24,160 bases of DNA from Alistipes sp. (GCA_017560305.1 JAFYOF010000164.1:1-24160); one strand, 5' to 3'; positions 7,355 through 15,880 are shown, counted from the first letter of the stretch. The notes: a model not told the origin generated them from the sequence alone. Program-made: numbers and translations.

Positions 7355-8269
7355 TTATGTGAGTTTGAAATTGCCGTTTTGAAGTAGGCGCAGACCGCCG
7401 TCGCTGACGAAGCGGAGAGCAGGTCTCTTGCCTTTGAGCCTGTAAGAAGTGAATACGAGTGTCAGCGTAAACTCCCACCATATTTTGCCCGTATAGTAGA
7501 ACTTGACCGTCTTACAAGTCTTGTAGTAGCAGGGGTATTTTCTGCCTCGAACCTCGACAAACAGGCTGCGTTCGTTCGGTCTTGTGAGGTCGTACAGGAG
7601 AGCGTCGTAATTCCGCCAAAACTCCTCCATAGTCTCCGCCCTCATAAGGCAGTTAACCTGCACCTCCTTACTCTTGAAAGTAACACGAGAATTGTCGTAT
7701 ATCGCCCCTGCTCGCGTCTTGATATTACGAAGCAGGTTCGGCTTGACATCGGGCGACTTGTCTATCGACGCGAGAGTGCCTTGCAGAACCCTCACGCCGT
7801 AGTCGGTCAAGAGGCGGTCGTCGAGGGTGTAGTCGCCGTAAGCAGAAACCGTGCTTACAGGTGGTTGGTACGAATACCCCTCCATAGGGAAGTCGTCAGC
7901 GAAACGGAAGCCGACGAACCCGAGTTGCAGCGACCATTGCAGGTTCGGTTGCTTCACGAGTCGAAGCCTAAATTTGCGGTTCATTCGTCCGTGGTAGAAT
8001 GTATGGTACGCCATATCGGAGAGCAGGTCAGCCAAAGCCCCCAAGCCCTCCGCGCCACGCATAGCAACGAAATTGATTGTCAGTTCACGGGTGTTCAGCA
8101 CAGGAGCCGACAAGTCAGCTTCGATACCGTCTTCCTCCTGCCAATCGTTGGTCGTTACTTCTTTCAACGGAGGGTACGACACGAGTTCGTTGTAACCGCC
8201 CTCGACGACAGCCACACCGAACTCCGTATAAATATCCTTACCGTCTATGTAAAGCCTGCCCGTCATCAT
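7355..8269 (-). CDS. Distal tail protein (Dit-like)
   Basis: 304 residues from MMTGRLYIDGKDIYTEFG; the second Met (8266) is equally possible. It overlaps the stop of the preceding gene by 4 bp. The N-terminal half (IYTEFGVAVVEGGYNELVSYP) and the repeated pattern TRELTINFVAMRG and KEVQVNCLMRA, each followed by an extended beta segment, fit a Dit-type hub ring protein with related domains. Position after the tape measure and before the tip adhesin supports this. In siphoviruses Dit joins the tail tube to the tip and anchors receptor-binding proteins, so it is the likely attachment point of the DGR-diversified protein. Family assignment rests on size, order and strand-rich pattern. Confidence 0.75.
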   Translation of the reverse strand: MMTGRLYIDGKDIYTEFGVAVVEGGYNELVSYPPLKEVTTNDWQEEDGIEADLSAPVLNTRELTINFVAMRGAEGLGALADLLSDMAYHTFYHGRMNRKFRLRLVKQPNLQWSLQLGFVGFRFADDFPMEGYSYQPPVSTVSAYGDYTLDDRLLTDYGVRVLQGTLASIDKSPDVKPNLLRNIKTRAGAIYDNSRVTFKSKEVQVNCLMRAETMEEFWRNYDALLYDLTRPNERSLFVEVRGRKYPCYYKTCKTVKFYYTGKIWWEFTLTLVFTSYRLKGKRPALRFVSDGGLRLLQNGNFKLT

Positions 8270-8694
8270 AATACTATCGCATTGTCGGAAGTGTTACGAA
8301 TGATGTTACAGCCTTGCTCAACTTCCGTCGACACCACAGCCCATTTTGAGGCGTTCACGACAGCCTTTGAGCCGTGCAGGAGATAGACCTCGTGACGAGC
8401 GAGAGTGTCGCAGTTGATAGTCGCAGAAGTGCGCCCAATGAGGATAACTCTCTTGGGGTTATTGAGCGTAATAGCACCTGCGTCGATGTAGATACCGAAA
8501 CGCTCCACATTGTACTTCTTGAACTGACGGAATGTTGCCATATTGGGGAAATGGTGTTTCATACAAAACTCCAATCCCTGCACCGACGAGAACAGGCGGA
8601 CGATGTCGTCCAATGTTCTCTCGTTTCCTGTGAACAGGTCACAAGCGTTAAGCAAGCGAGCCTGCGCGTAGATTTGTTTTATCAATGCTTCCAT
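8266..8694 (-). CDS. Hypothetical protein between tape measure and distal tail protein
   Basis: 142 residues from MEALIKQIYAQARLLNACD (ATG at 8694), one base after the tape-measure stop. I do not recognise a family. The N-terminal ~60 residues are helical (LLNACDLFTGNERTLDDIV, FMHHFP-like His/Phe cluster near residue 46). The C-terminal half is a run of short beta strands (RFGIYIDAG, KRVILIG, EVYLLHG, KWAVVST, IRNTSDNAIVL), perhaps a beta-sandwich or short beta-helix. Tight packing in the tail operon suggests a structural or assembly part of the tail tip. Nothing indicates an enzyme. Confidence 0.75.
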   Translation of the reverse strand: MEALIKQIYAQARLLNACDLFTGNERTLDDIVRLFSSVQGLEFCMKHHFPNMATFRQFKKYNVERFGIYIDAGAITLNNPKRVILIGRTSATINCDTLARHEVYLLHGSKAVVNASKWAVVSTEVEQGCNIIRNTSDNAIVL

Positions 8695-8695
8695 A

Positions 8696-11600
8696 TTATC
8701 GTAGTTTTATGCCTTTGAGGGCAATATCGTTCATAGTGTCCTTTACTTCTCCGAGGTCGTCCTCGATGTTCCTCATTCGAGCCTCCATAGCGTCAGTATT
8801 GCTCTCGATATTCAGTACAGAGTTCAATATGAGCGTAGCGGTCTGCACGAGTTGCTTGGTGCTTTCACAAATTGAGTAGGTATGGCTCTGAACGGCGGTC
8901 ATTCGTCCGTTGAGTTCGTCCACGCTTTCCTGCGAGGCTGTTGCAATACCTTTCTCTGACGCTTCACGGGCTGCGGTAGTGCCTCCGATGATATTCTTGA
9001 TTTCTTCGGGGAGAGCGTCCCAAATCTGCGCGAAGTCGCCTCCAACCTCATTGAGGTCTTGTGCGAAGCCCGAGAGACTTTGGGTAACAGCGTCAATGCC
9101 TTGGAACTCTCCGTCCTTGAACCACTTTTCCTTGTACTTGTTGAATATCTCTCCGAGGGGTTCTTCGAGGAACTTCTGAATGAGCATTCGCTTCATTATA
9201 TCGCCAACTATGTCGTTCACTTTCTCTCCCCAAGCCTCGGCTGCGTCTTCTCCTGCCTCGAACGCCTCAAAGAAAGCCTCACCGAGTTGTTCTGCAATAT
9301 CAGTAGCCGAACCGCCGATGATGTCCTCGACCATATCGTTGATGAGTTGAATTGCCTCTGCACCGAGTTCCTCAATCTTCTGTTCCCACTCCTCGATTTG
9401 ACCGTGGTCGGTATCTTTTTTGTCTTGCTCCTTGTAAATCTGCTCCTGTATGAGCATTTGCTGTTCCGCGATCTTCTGCAACTGCTCCTTTGACGAGGCA
9501 TACCTCTCTGCGCCGAGAGCCTTATCGGCTGTGTAGGCAACATTACCATAGGCTGCTGCGAGTTCCTCGGTGGTCTTTATCAGAGCCTCGGTGTCGTTGA
9601 TAGCACCGCCAAACAAAAGGGCAAAAGCAGCGTCGGTTCGACCTGCCTCAATACGCTGTAAGGCGAGTTCCAAAGTAACCTCGGACATTGTTTTACGAAG
9701 CAGTTCGAGCGAGTTGATAGAGTTCTCGCGCAACTTCATAATGTCAGCATTGTCGAGTTCCCATTGAAGTTGGTCGATACGCCCCTGCAACGCCTCTATT
9801 TCCTCCTGTTTCTGCTCGTCGTTGTTGAACAGGCTTGCTATGGCTGTCGCAATCTGCAACGCTGCGGATATAACAGCCAAAATCACGGACGCTTTCTCAA
9901 TAGTTGAAATCGCGGTCGCTCCTGCTGCTGCGGTGGCGGTCATACCCGTAGCCGACATTTGTACGAGTTGCACAATGCCGTTAATCATTGACAGGGTGGA
10001 ACCCATAATGTTTCCTGTTACCGAGATAATCTCGCCTGCAACTCCTCCTACGGCTTCACCGATTTCATCGAAAGCACTAATGCAATCCTCCAATGCTTCG
10101 CGGAGTTCGTTCCACTCCTTGATACTGCGTTTGTTCGGGTTTACATTATTCTCGGCGTTCTTTTTGGAAACCTTGTCTTTCAAGGTGGAAACCTTGGCAC
10201 GAGCCTGTGCGAGTTTCGGGTCGTTGGGATTGCTCTTTTCGAGTTCTGCCAACTCCGCCTCCGCCTGTGTCAGAACGGCTTTGAGTTGCTCGAGAGTAAG
10301 GTTGGCAACCTCGTTCATCCACGCTTGGAAAGTCTCCTCACGCATAGCGAATTGTTGGTCAACGGCTTTGAGTGCTTCCTCTTCCTGTCGGTTGAGTTCA
10401 TCGATATTGCCCTGCGAAACACCCTGTTTCAGAACCTTGCTCCCGTCTGCGTTTGTCTTGTACGAGCCGTCCTCATTGAGTTCGTAGAACTGCTTGCGTT
10501 GGTCTTCGTACTGCTTCGCGATCTCGGTGCGCTGCGCCTCGTATGTGGCGTATTTGTCAAGCAGGTTTTTGAGCAGTTTGCCGTTCTCCTGCGCCTTGTA
10601 ATCGTTCGCCATATCCTCGTACATTTTCAGCACCGCAAGTTGGTCTGCAGACAGGTCTGCCTCCGTAACCGAAGAACGGTCGAAAACCAACCCTTTCTTC
10701 TTGTAGTCGGGGTTGGCGTTCTGCCATTCGAGTTCCTTTGCATCGGCAAGTTCAGAGACCCAATCCGCTTTGCGCTGTTTGTTCTCCTCGATAAGGCGAC
10801 GGTAATTGAGGTCAATCTGACGGGACTGCTTCTCGTAACTATCTTCCAAAGCGTCGATTTCAGCCTGTTCAATCTCGAATTGAGACTGTGCTACGGCACG
10901 GGTTACAGCGTCGGTGTATTCGCCAATCTTGCGAGTACGGTCTGCTGCTGCGACAGCCTCCGCATTCTCCTGTTCTCCTGCTTTCTTTCCTTTGCTCACG
11001 GAGTATGCGTCAATCTTCTCTTGGGCGAGGGCTATGTTAGCGCGTATCTTCTCCGCCTCTTTGGTTTTGAGCTGCGCTTCGGTCATAGCGTCAAGCATTC
11101 CCTGCTGCTGCTTTTTGTAGTCCTCCCAATAGGTCTTATCCTTGACAACCTCTGCAGGCTTACGGGAAGCAATTTCAGCCTTGATAGCCTCGTACCGCCT
11201 TGTGTCGGAAGCGGTGAGCGTCTCTGCCTCCTCGTTCAGTTTTCGCAGGTTCTCCAACTCCTCGTCGGTCATATCTTTGAGAGAGGAGACAAAACGGGTG
11301 TAGTTGTTTTCGTCCACCACCTTTTGCTGCTTGGCAACCATTTGCTCCCAATACTGAATTTTCTCTTTGAGGAACGACTCCTTTGACTGCCAAAAACTCC
11401 AATCCTCGGTCAGATTGTTTACATTATTCGATGTGCCTGCGGTAGCCCAACTCCAACCCTTTTCGGTAGCGGTCTGCAATTTCTTGTAGTCGCTCAACAT
11501 TGTTCGGTAATCCCAAAGGGTATCGTCCTCCTCCTTCATGCGCTTCTTCGCCTGCTCCTCGTTCAGTTCGCGCTGCAAGCCAATAAGGTCTCGAATATGA

Positions 11601-12895
11601 CCTTTCTCGTCAATGTACTTGGCGAAAATATCGGGGTACAAGCCTTTCAGTTCGTTCATCGCGACAATACGGTCAACTCTTGCGGTTGTCTCGCTTCTGA
11701 TTGTCTCAACAAGGCTGTTGATATGGTTCTGCTCCTCCGAATACTTCTGATTGAGCCTGTCAACGGCAGCATTGTGGTCGTCGGTCGCTTTTTTGGCTTG
11801 GTTCTCCACATCGAAGTATTTGTACAATCCGTAGGCGAGTGCTGCCACGGCTGCTGCTGCAAGCACATACGGGTTCTTCAAGATAGTAGCGTTGAGCAAC
11901 TTCTGCGCTTTCTCCACGAGGAGCAGGGCGTTGTAGTGAGCCAACTCGGCTATCGTCCAACCTTTCGTAACGCTCGTATGTACCGACTTGGCGACGGTGA
12001 GAGCTATGAGAGCAGCCTTGTACACGCCGTACACAGCAATGAGTTCAGCGATGATACGACCGATCTCCTCGTAGTTCTCAACAAGAACCTGTGCTGCCTG
12101 TATGCTACCTACAATCAAGCCCTGTGATTTCTCGCCTATGTTGTTGAGCATATCCTCGAACGCGCCCTCCAAATTGGAGATAGAACCCTCTATGCCTTGG
12201 CTCATAGTACCAAGCATACCGTGGAATTTTCCTCCCTCGGAAGTAGCGTCCATAAACGCTTTGGTAATCATATCGGCGGAGATTGCTCCGTCCTCCATTT
12301 CCTTTTTGAGTTTACCGATAGACTTGCCTGTTTGCTCACTAATGACCGACAACGGGTTGAAACCTGCGTTAATCATCTGCAAAAGGTCTTGTCCCATCAG
12401 TTTGCCCGTAGAACGCATTTGGGCGAACGCGAGGACGAGCGAATTGAACTTGTCTGCGTTACCCATAGAGACATCGCCAATAGCGCGCAGGATCGGCATA
12501 ACATCTTCGGCTGCGGTATTGAACGAAAGGAGGGTCTGCGCACCCTTTGCGAGTTCCTGCATACCCATTGGAGTTGTTACGGCGAAGTCCTTGATTTGAG
12601 CGAACAGGTTGCCTCCTGCGGTCTTTCCTGCAAGCACCTCGAACGACTTTTGCAGGCTCTCAATCTCGCCTCGAACCTCGACAACTTTTTTTACGAAGTT
12701 GGTAGCCTGTGTAACGCCAAACACGCCGACAATTGTCTTGCCGACGCTGTCGAAAGCCTGTTTCATTTTCTCGCTCTCGTCCTTGGTGGAGTTGCCTATG
12801 GACTCCAATATCCTGCGCGTTTCCTCCGCGTCTTGTCGTAGTCGGGAGTTGTCAAGCCCGACCGTGAAATTTAGTCTTCCGTTATTGGTGTTCAT
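8696..12895 (-). CDS. Tail tape measure protein
   Basis: 1399 residues from MNTNNGRLNFTVGLDNSRL (ATG at 12895), the longest gene here. The N-terminal ~250 residues match the classic tape-measure domain (TTPMGMQELAKGAQTLLSF, MGQDLLQMINAGFNPLSVIS). Hydrophobic segments follow near residues 275-310 and 340-360 (NPYVLAAAAVAALAYGLY) and near 950-1010 (an Ala/Ile-rich stretch). Long charged coiled coils lie between and after them. The protein sets tail length and is ejected ahead of the DNA. At about 1.5 angstrom per residue, 1399 residues would give a tail near 200 nm (inference). Its presence, with a frameshifted chaperone upstream, identifies a long-tailed phage. No peptidase domain was recognised in it. 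Confidence 0.96.
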   Translation of the reverse strand: MNTNNGRLNFTVGLDNSRLRQDAEETRRILESIGNSTKDESEKMKQAFDSVGKTIVGVFGVTQATNFVKKVVEVRGEIESLQKSFEVLAGKTAGGNLFAQIKDFAVTTPMGMQELAKGAQTLLSFNTAAEDVMPILRAIGDVSMGNADKFNSLVLAFAQMRSTGKLMGQDLLQMINAGFNPLSVISEQTGKSIGKLKKEMEDGAISADMITKAFMDATSEGGKFHGMLGTMSQGIEGSISNLEGAFEDMLNNIGEKSQGLIVGSIQAAQVLVENYEEIGRIIAELIAVYGVYKAALIALTVAKSVHTSVTKGWTIAELAHYNALLLVEKAQKLLNATILKNPYVLAAAAVAALAYGLYKYFDVENQAKKATDDHNAAVDRLNQKYSEEQNHINSLVETIRSETTARVDRIVAMNELKGLYPDIFAKYIDEKGHIRDLIGLQRELNEEQAKKRMKEEDDTLWDYRTMLSDYKKLQTATEKGWSWATAGTSNNVNNLTEDWSFWQSKESFLKEKIQYWEQMVAKQQKVVDENNYTRFVSSLKDMTDEELENLRKLNEEAETLTASDTRRYEAIKAEIASRKPAEVVKDKTYWEDYKKQQQGMLDAMTEAQLKTKEAEKIRANIALAQEKIDAYSVSKGKKAGEQENAEAVAAADRTRKIGEYTDAVTRAVAQSQFEIEQAEIDALEDSYEKQSRQIDLNYRRLIEENKQRKADWVSELADAKELEWQNANPDYKKKGLVFDRSSVTEADLSADQLAVLKMYEDMANDYKAQENGKLLKNLLDKYATYEAQRTEIAKQYEDQRKQFYELNEDGSYKTNADGSKVLKQGVSQGNIDELNRQEEEALKAVDQQFAMREETFQAWMNEVANLTLEQLKAVLTQAEAELAELEKSNPNDPKLAQARAKVSTLKDKVSKKNAENNVNPNKRSIKEWNELREALEDCISAFDEIGEAVGGVAGEIISVTGNIMGSTLSMINGIVQLVQMSATGMTATAAAGATAISTIEKASVILAVISAALQIATAIASLFNNDEQKQEEIEALQGRIDQLQWELDNADIMKLRENSINSLELLRKTMSEVTLELALQRIEAGRTDAAFALLFGGAINDTEALIKTTEELAAAYGNVAYTADKALGAERYASSKEQLQKIAEQQMLIQEQIYKEQDKKDTDHGQIEEWEQKIEELGAEAIQLINDMVEDIIGGSATDIAEQLGEAFFEAFEAGEDAAEAWGEKVNDIVGDIMKRMLIQKFLEEPLGEIFNKYKEKWFKDGEFQGIDAVTQSLSGFAQDLNEVGGDFAQIWDALPEEIKNIIGGTTAAREASEKGIATASQESVDELNGRMTAVQSHTYSICESTKQLVQTATLILNSVLNIESNTDAMEARMRNIEDDLGEVKDTMNDIALKGIKLR

Positions 12896-12906
12896 TGCTT
12901 ATGTTA

Positions 12907-13655
12907 TTAGTCAAAACTCTCAAAAATCTTACGAACCTTTTCCCTGTTCCTCGGGTCGTCAACCTTTACGATGTCCTGTTCTTTCTTGCCGTCCTTATCT
13001 TTTGGCTTGTAGCGAGGAATTACCGCGCCGTATAGCACCACATTGGAGTAGGACATATCGTACAGCACATAGTCGAACGCGAGGTTGTAGGTTTTGGCTA
13101 TTCCTGCGACGACTGCCCAAATGCTGTCGTTGGGGTCTGAACCACTTTCGTCTGTCGCAGAAGATTTATCTCTATCAGGAAAGTGGTAGTTGCGAAAAAA
13201 TCCGACAACTGCATTGTCGAAAGTAAGCGCGTGATGATGTTAAACACTTCGGTTGGGGTGTGGTCTTCGAGGATTTCCTTGGCAAGTTCTGCCTTGCGGT
13301 CAACGGTTCGCTCGACCTCCACAATCTTGGTCTTGCGGATAAGCCCGAAAAAACGGCGTTCCTGCGTTTCAATCTTCTCTTTCACTACCTCGGTCAGCCC
13401 CTTGGCTCCGAGTATCAAAATGGCTGCTATTTCGCCCATAGGAGCGCAGTCTTTCGCTATGGCAAGGCACGGTTGCGCAATGCTGTCTCCCTCCTTGACT
13501 TCGATAGTGTGTTGTGGGAGACGCGAAACCGCCTCCGACACAAGTATCAGAGTTGCTGTACTCGGTGGGGCGGTTTCGTATTTCTTTTTGCCGACCTTGA
13601 TTTCCTGTGGTTGCTGCAATATCGTGTCAGCAACTTTCTTCTCAATCTTTGTCAT
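12907..13655 (-). CDS. Tail assembly chaperone, long form made by -1 ribosomal frameshift
   Basis: Reading begins with the ATG at 13655 and slips back one base at TTTTTTC (13194-13200), joining 154 zero-frame residues to a 95-residue extension ending at the TAA at 12907-12909. The extension has no start codon suited to it, opens RNYHFPDRDKSS and contains YNLAFDYVLYDMSYSNVVL and a basic tail (YKPKDKDGKKEQ). This fits the T part of lambda G/GT-type chaperones, which recruits tail tube subunits to the tape measure. The extension ends 11 bp before the tape-measure start, as in other long-tailed phages. Without the frameshift this stretch would be an unexplained 190-bp gap. The frameshift is inferred from sequence but has all the expected parts. 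Confidence 0.85.
13098..13655 (-). CDS. Tail assembly chaperone, short (G-like) form
   Basis: 185 residues from MTKIEKKVADTILQQPQEI in the zero frame, ending at 13098. The body holds GKKKYETAPPSTATLILVS and AKDCAPMGEIAAILILGAKGL, then a basic stretch and RLLSTMQLSDFFATTTFL near the slip site. Short forms of this type bind the tape measure during tail assembly and are made in large excess over the frameshifted form. It lies between the tail tube and tape-measure genes. The last ~31 residues are unique to the short form. Confidence 0.85.
   Translation of the reverse strand: MTKIEKKVADTILQQPQEIKVGKKKYETAPPSTATLILVSEAVSRLPQHTIEVKEGDSIAQPCLAIAKDCAPMGEIAAILILGAKGLTEVVKEKIETQERRFFGLIRKTKIVEVERTVDRKAELAKEILEDHTPTEVFNIITRLLSTMQLSDFFATTTFLIEINLLRQTKVVQTPTTAFGQSSQE
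13141..13200 (-). promoter_or_regulatory. Programmed -1 frameshift signal: slippery heptamer plus downstream stem
   Basis: The zero-frame codons GAT TTT TTC form the canonical heptamer T TTT TTC at 13194-13200. After a 6-nt spacer, ACCACTTTC (13179-13187) can pair perfectly over 9 bp with GAAAGTGGT (13141-13149) across a 29-nt loop. Slippery site, spacer of 5-9 nt and stimulatory stem are the three standard parts. The -1 frame opened by the slip stays open for 95 codons. Confidence 0.85.
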
Positions 13656-13677
13656 AATGTAGGCGTATTAAAAGTAG

Positions 13678-13753
13678 TTGCGAGGGGCGGACTCGAACCG
13701 CCAATCTCAACCCCTCCCTCGGGGCTGTGGGATGCCAATTTCCCCACCTCGCT
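13678..13753 (-). tRNA. tRNA-like element with enlarged anticodon arm
   Basis: On the minus strand the 76 nt fold as a tRNA. A 6-bp acceptor stem GCGAGG/CCTCGC carries a mismatched A1-A72 pair. U8 is followed by a D arm GGGA/TCCC with the usual AATTGGCA loop. A 5-nt variable loop (AGATT) precedes a perfect T arm, GGCGG / TTCGAGT / CCGCC. The anticodon arm is 20 nt instead of 17: CAGCC pairs with GGTTG around a 10-nt loop, or a 7-bp stem closes on a 6-nt loop GAGGGA. No normal anticodon can be read and position 33 is not U. CCA is not encoded. It sits 7 bp after the tail tube stop and 22 bp before the chaperone start. It could be a decayed or unusual tRNA, or a tRNA mimic processed by RNase P. 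Confidence 0.6.
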
Positions 13754-13760
13754 AATGGTT

Positions 13761-14210
13761 TTACGCACCCTTGGTGTAAGGCTTGACGGTCTTGCCTGTT
13801 TTAGGCTTCAAGCAACGGACAACATAGTGCAACATCTTACCGTCTGCGGTAGAGTAACTCTCCTCGACGCGAACGGTAGCGCGGTCAATCTGCAGACCCT
13901 CGCACTCATCGTCCTCGGGAGTGAGGCGGAAAGCGTGTTCTCCTGCGATGATACCGTCGTTGTCCTCGAAAGGACGCTCCTTGCCTTTCTTGACAAAGAG
14001 GTCGAACTCGAACAGGTAGGTGTTCTTGCCTGTGCGAGAGTCAACGATCTCTCCGCCCTCCTCGGTTGCGTTTACTTCCGTACCTGCCGACGGAGTCAGC
14101 TTTGTGGTGTCCTCCTTTGGAGTGTCGATAGCAGTCCAAGTGGAACCAGGTGCACCGTCAGTAGAGGTGCTGTGTTCGATAAGGCATTTGCCCCAAGATA
14201 AAATTGACAT
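13761..14210 (-). CDS. Major tail tube protein (putative)
   Basis: 149 residues from MSILSWGKCLIEHSTSTDG (ATG at 14210). Near residues 52-75, GGEIVDSRTGKNTYLFEFDL and the following charged loop resemble tail tube proteins of long-tailed phages, where a beta-sandwich ring stacks into the tube. A strand-rich C-terminus (DRATVRVEESYSTADGKML, YVVRCLKPKTGK) follows. The position directly before the tail assembly chaperone and tape measure is the usual one for the tube gene, and there is only one candidate. No immunoglobulin-like C-terminal extension is visible. Confidence 0.8.
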   Translation of the reverse strand: MSILSWGKCLIEHSTSTDGAPGSTWTAIDTPKEDTTKLTPSAGTEVNATEEGGEIVDSRTGKNTYLFEFDLFVKKGKERPFEDNDGIIAGEHAFRLTPEDDECEGLQIDRATVRVEESYSTADGKMLHYVVRCLKPKTGKTVKPYTKGA

Positions 14211-14242
14211 AGTTCTTGATTATTAAATTGTTCTACAATAGT

Positions 14243-14665
14243 CTAACATTCGTTCCCGAAGTACCTATAATGCAGTTTTACAACGACGAAATGCTGCTTG
14301 ATAGCAGCGTCCTCCTCGGTGTAAATGGTCTGCTGTAACCTGAATTTGTAGTTCGAAACACCTGCTTTGAGACTATCCACCCACTCGGCTGCCAAGAGTT
14401 CGAGTTGAGAGGAGCGCAAGCCGTTCTCGACCATTACGCCGTTGTTGTAAGCGTCGATGTCGGGTACATAGATGTTTATTGTGACGACCCCTGTCTGAAT
14501 TTGGTCGGGAAGCCCCGTCGTGAATATCACGACAGCGTCCTCCAACTTACTATCTCGGGGGCGCATACCTTTCCTGTACACATCACCCGAAATCATCGAA
14601 CAAAGGGTGCTGTTCTTCAAGAGTTGGTACACATCGCCTTGTATCTGCGTTGCTGTCTTTGCCAT
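14243..14665 (-). CDS. Tail terminator / tail completion protein (putative)
   Basis: 140 residues from MAKTATQIQGDVYQLLKNS (ATG at 14665). Size, the N-terminal helix, the central strands (DAVVIFTTGLPDQIQTGVVTINIYVPD) and a C-terminal strand (HFVVVKLHYRYF) agree with tail terminator proteins of the SPP1 gp17 or lambda gpU type. These form a ring that caps the tail tube and docks it to the neck. Gene order, after the neck protein and before the tail tube, fits. Exact family not recognised. Confidence 0.75.
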   Translation of the reverse strand: MAKTATQIQGDVYQLLKNSTLCSMISGDVYRKGMRPRDSKLEDAVVIFTTGLPDQIQTGVVTINIYVPDIDAYNNGVMVENGLRSSQLELLAAEWVDSLKAGVSNYKFRLQQTIYTEEDAAIKQHFVVVKLHYRYFGNEC

Positions 14666-14674
14666 AGTTTCAAA

Positions 14675-15112
14675 TTAAAATCCAAGTTGTTTAAGGTACA
14701 TCGGGACGAGTTTCTCTGCCAATAGTTCGGCACTATCAAGCACATCGTAACCCTTGGCGGACACATAGGAAGCGTAGTTCTTGCCTGCAACGGCAATGAG
14801 GGCTATGCCCTTGGGGAATTGAGCGACGAGTTCCTGTACATACTTTCGCCCGTCGTCGGCTCCCTGCTGTCCGTTCAGAACGACCTCGAAGCCGTACTGA
14901 CCGACAACCTTGCCGTCCACAGCCACTACACAGCCGAGACTGCTTCGGAGGTTTCCTGTTTGGTCTTTGTAGGAGTTTGTCGAACGGGCTGCGTTTACAA
15001 CCTCCTCGGCGCAGTACAACATTTGTCGTACTAACACGGTCTGCTGTCTTTTGAGCTGCTCCGTGATTTGAGCAGTCATAGCAGAAACGGGGGTTGTCAT
15101 TCGTATTGCCAT
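14675..15112 (-). CDS. Neck / head-tail joining protein, HK97 gp10-like (putative)
   Basis: 145 residues from MAIRMTTPVSAMTAQITEQ (ATG at 15112); a TTG at 15130 in the same frame would add six residues and is less likely. The pattern of an N-terminal helix with basic residues, AARSTNSYKDQTGNLRSSLGC, and the later KNYASYVSAKGYDVLDSAE is typical of HK97 gp10-type tail components, where 'Y..TG.LR.S' and 'YA.yvE.G/KGydVl' are common. These proteins bridge the connector to the tail terminator. An 85- to 103-bp gap precedes it. Confidence 0.8.
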   Translation of the reverse strand: MAIRMTTPVSAMTAQITEQLKRQQTVLVRQMLYCAEEVVNAARSTNSYKDQTGNLRSSLGCVVAVDGKVVGQYGFEVVLNGQQGADDGRKYVQELVAQFPKGIALIAVAGKNYASYVSAKGYDVLDSAELLAEKLVPMYLKQLGF

Positions 15113-15215
15113 ATTCGTTATTTTTCTCAAATTTTGTCCCTCGCGTGAGAACTTACCTCGTTTGGGTAGTTGCCTGCCTCAATCCAAGAAAGTCTGCGAG
15201 AGGGGCTAAAATTGA

Positions 15216-15539
15216 CTAAATCAAAATCCTCAATTCGCAAACCGCCTCCAACGGTTCAACCTGCATTACCGAGAACTCGCCAAGTACATTCCCGTCGCGA
15301 TCTTTCAATCGCACCTGTTCAGCCGAGAACGGCTGCTCCTCAATCAGAACTGAATAGGAAGCCACCGTGAAGTGTTCCCCGTTCGACTTACCGAGGTTGT
15401 TGTACTTGTTGGCTGTGTACTGACAGGCAATAGGCTCGCTCCAAGCCACCTGTGTAGGCGGAATGGCGAAGCCTGTCGCAGGGTCAATACCTCCTGCCGT
15501 CTTGCTCTTGATTTCGATTGTTCCGTTTGCGATAATCAT
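15216..15539 (-). CDS. Head closure / head-tail joining protein (putative)
   Basis: 107 residues from MIIANGTIEIKSKTAGGID, overlapping the preceding stop by 4 bp (ATGA-type coupling). The sequence is strand-rich (GTIEIKSKTAGG, FTVASYSVLIEEQ, GNVLGEFSVMQVEPL) and its size fits the small beta-barrel head-closure proteins of the SPP1 gp16 or HK97 gp9 type. Its place between connector and neck supports the role. The assignment is positional. Confidence 0.7.
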   Translation of the reverse strand: MIIANGTIEIKSKTAGGIDPATGFAIPPTQVAWSEPIACQYTANKYNNLGKSNGEHFTVASYSVLIEEQPFSAEQVRLKDRDGNVLGEFSVMQVEPLEAVCELRILI

Positions 15540-15868
15540 AGTCTGTTGCCCTTATATCCGTAAATTGGTTTCGGTGTGCCTGCCTCGGTCGCGTCGAACT
15601 CCTTGTACAGAGCGTTGGCGCGGTTGCGCAACTGCACCCTCTGCTCGTCCGAGAAAGAGAACGATTGTCCGCCCTGCGATATATCGGGAGCGAACGAAAG
15701 CCACAGCAGGAGGTCTGCAACTACGAGGTTGTAATCAGCCCCGTTGAGCAGTTCCTTTGTCGCTTCTGCAGAGAGGTCTAAACCCCTGCGCTCCGCGTTC
15801 TCAACGAGAGTGCGGAGCGGTACGGGGTAGGCGTTTACACCTTTGAGTGCTTCAAGGATAGTTGCCAT
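15536..15868 (-). CDS. Head-tail connector protein (putative)
   Basis: 110 residues from MATILEALKGVNAYPVPLRT (ATG at 15868), 12 bp after the capsid gene. It is helical throughout (TLVENAERRGLDLSAEATK, YNLVVADLLLWLSFAPDIS, RNRANALYKEFDA), like SPP1 gp15 / HK97 gp6 connector subunits that form the ring below the portal. The segment GGQSFSFSDEQRVQLRNRA recalls connector proteins of Bacteroidetes phages. Confidence 0.72.
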   Translation of the reverse strand: MATILEALKGVNAYPVPLRTLVENAERRGLDLSAEATKELLNGADYNLVVADLLLWLSFAPDISQGGQSFSFSDEQRVQLRNRANALYKEFDATEAGTPKPIYGYKGNRL

Positions 15869-15880
15869 AACCTATCGTTG

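Noticed and set aside
10286..11386. 366-codon plus-strand open frame opposite the tape measure gene
   Set aside because: Antisense shadow: Leu/Val-rich sequence typical of the reverse of a coiled-coil gene, overlapping other shadows in several frames.
13678..13753. tRNA-like element as a phage attachment site
   Set aside because: It lies in the middle of a continuous tail operon, not at an element boundary, and no matching direct repeat was seen in the window.
15113..15215. Possible second tRNA or structured RNA in the gap before the neck gene
   Set aside because: CCCTCTCGC and GCGAGGG are loosely complementary, but there is no T arm or D arm, so a tRNA is not supported.
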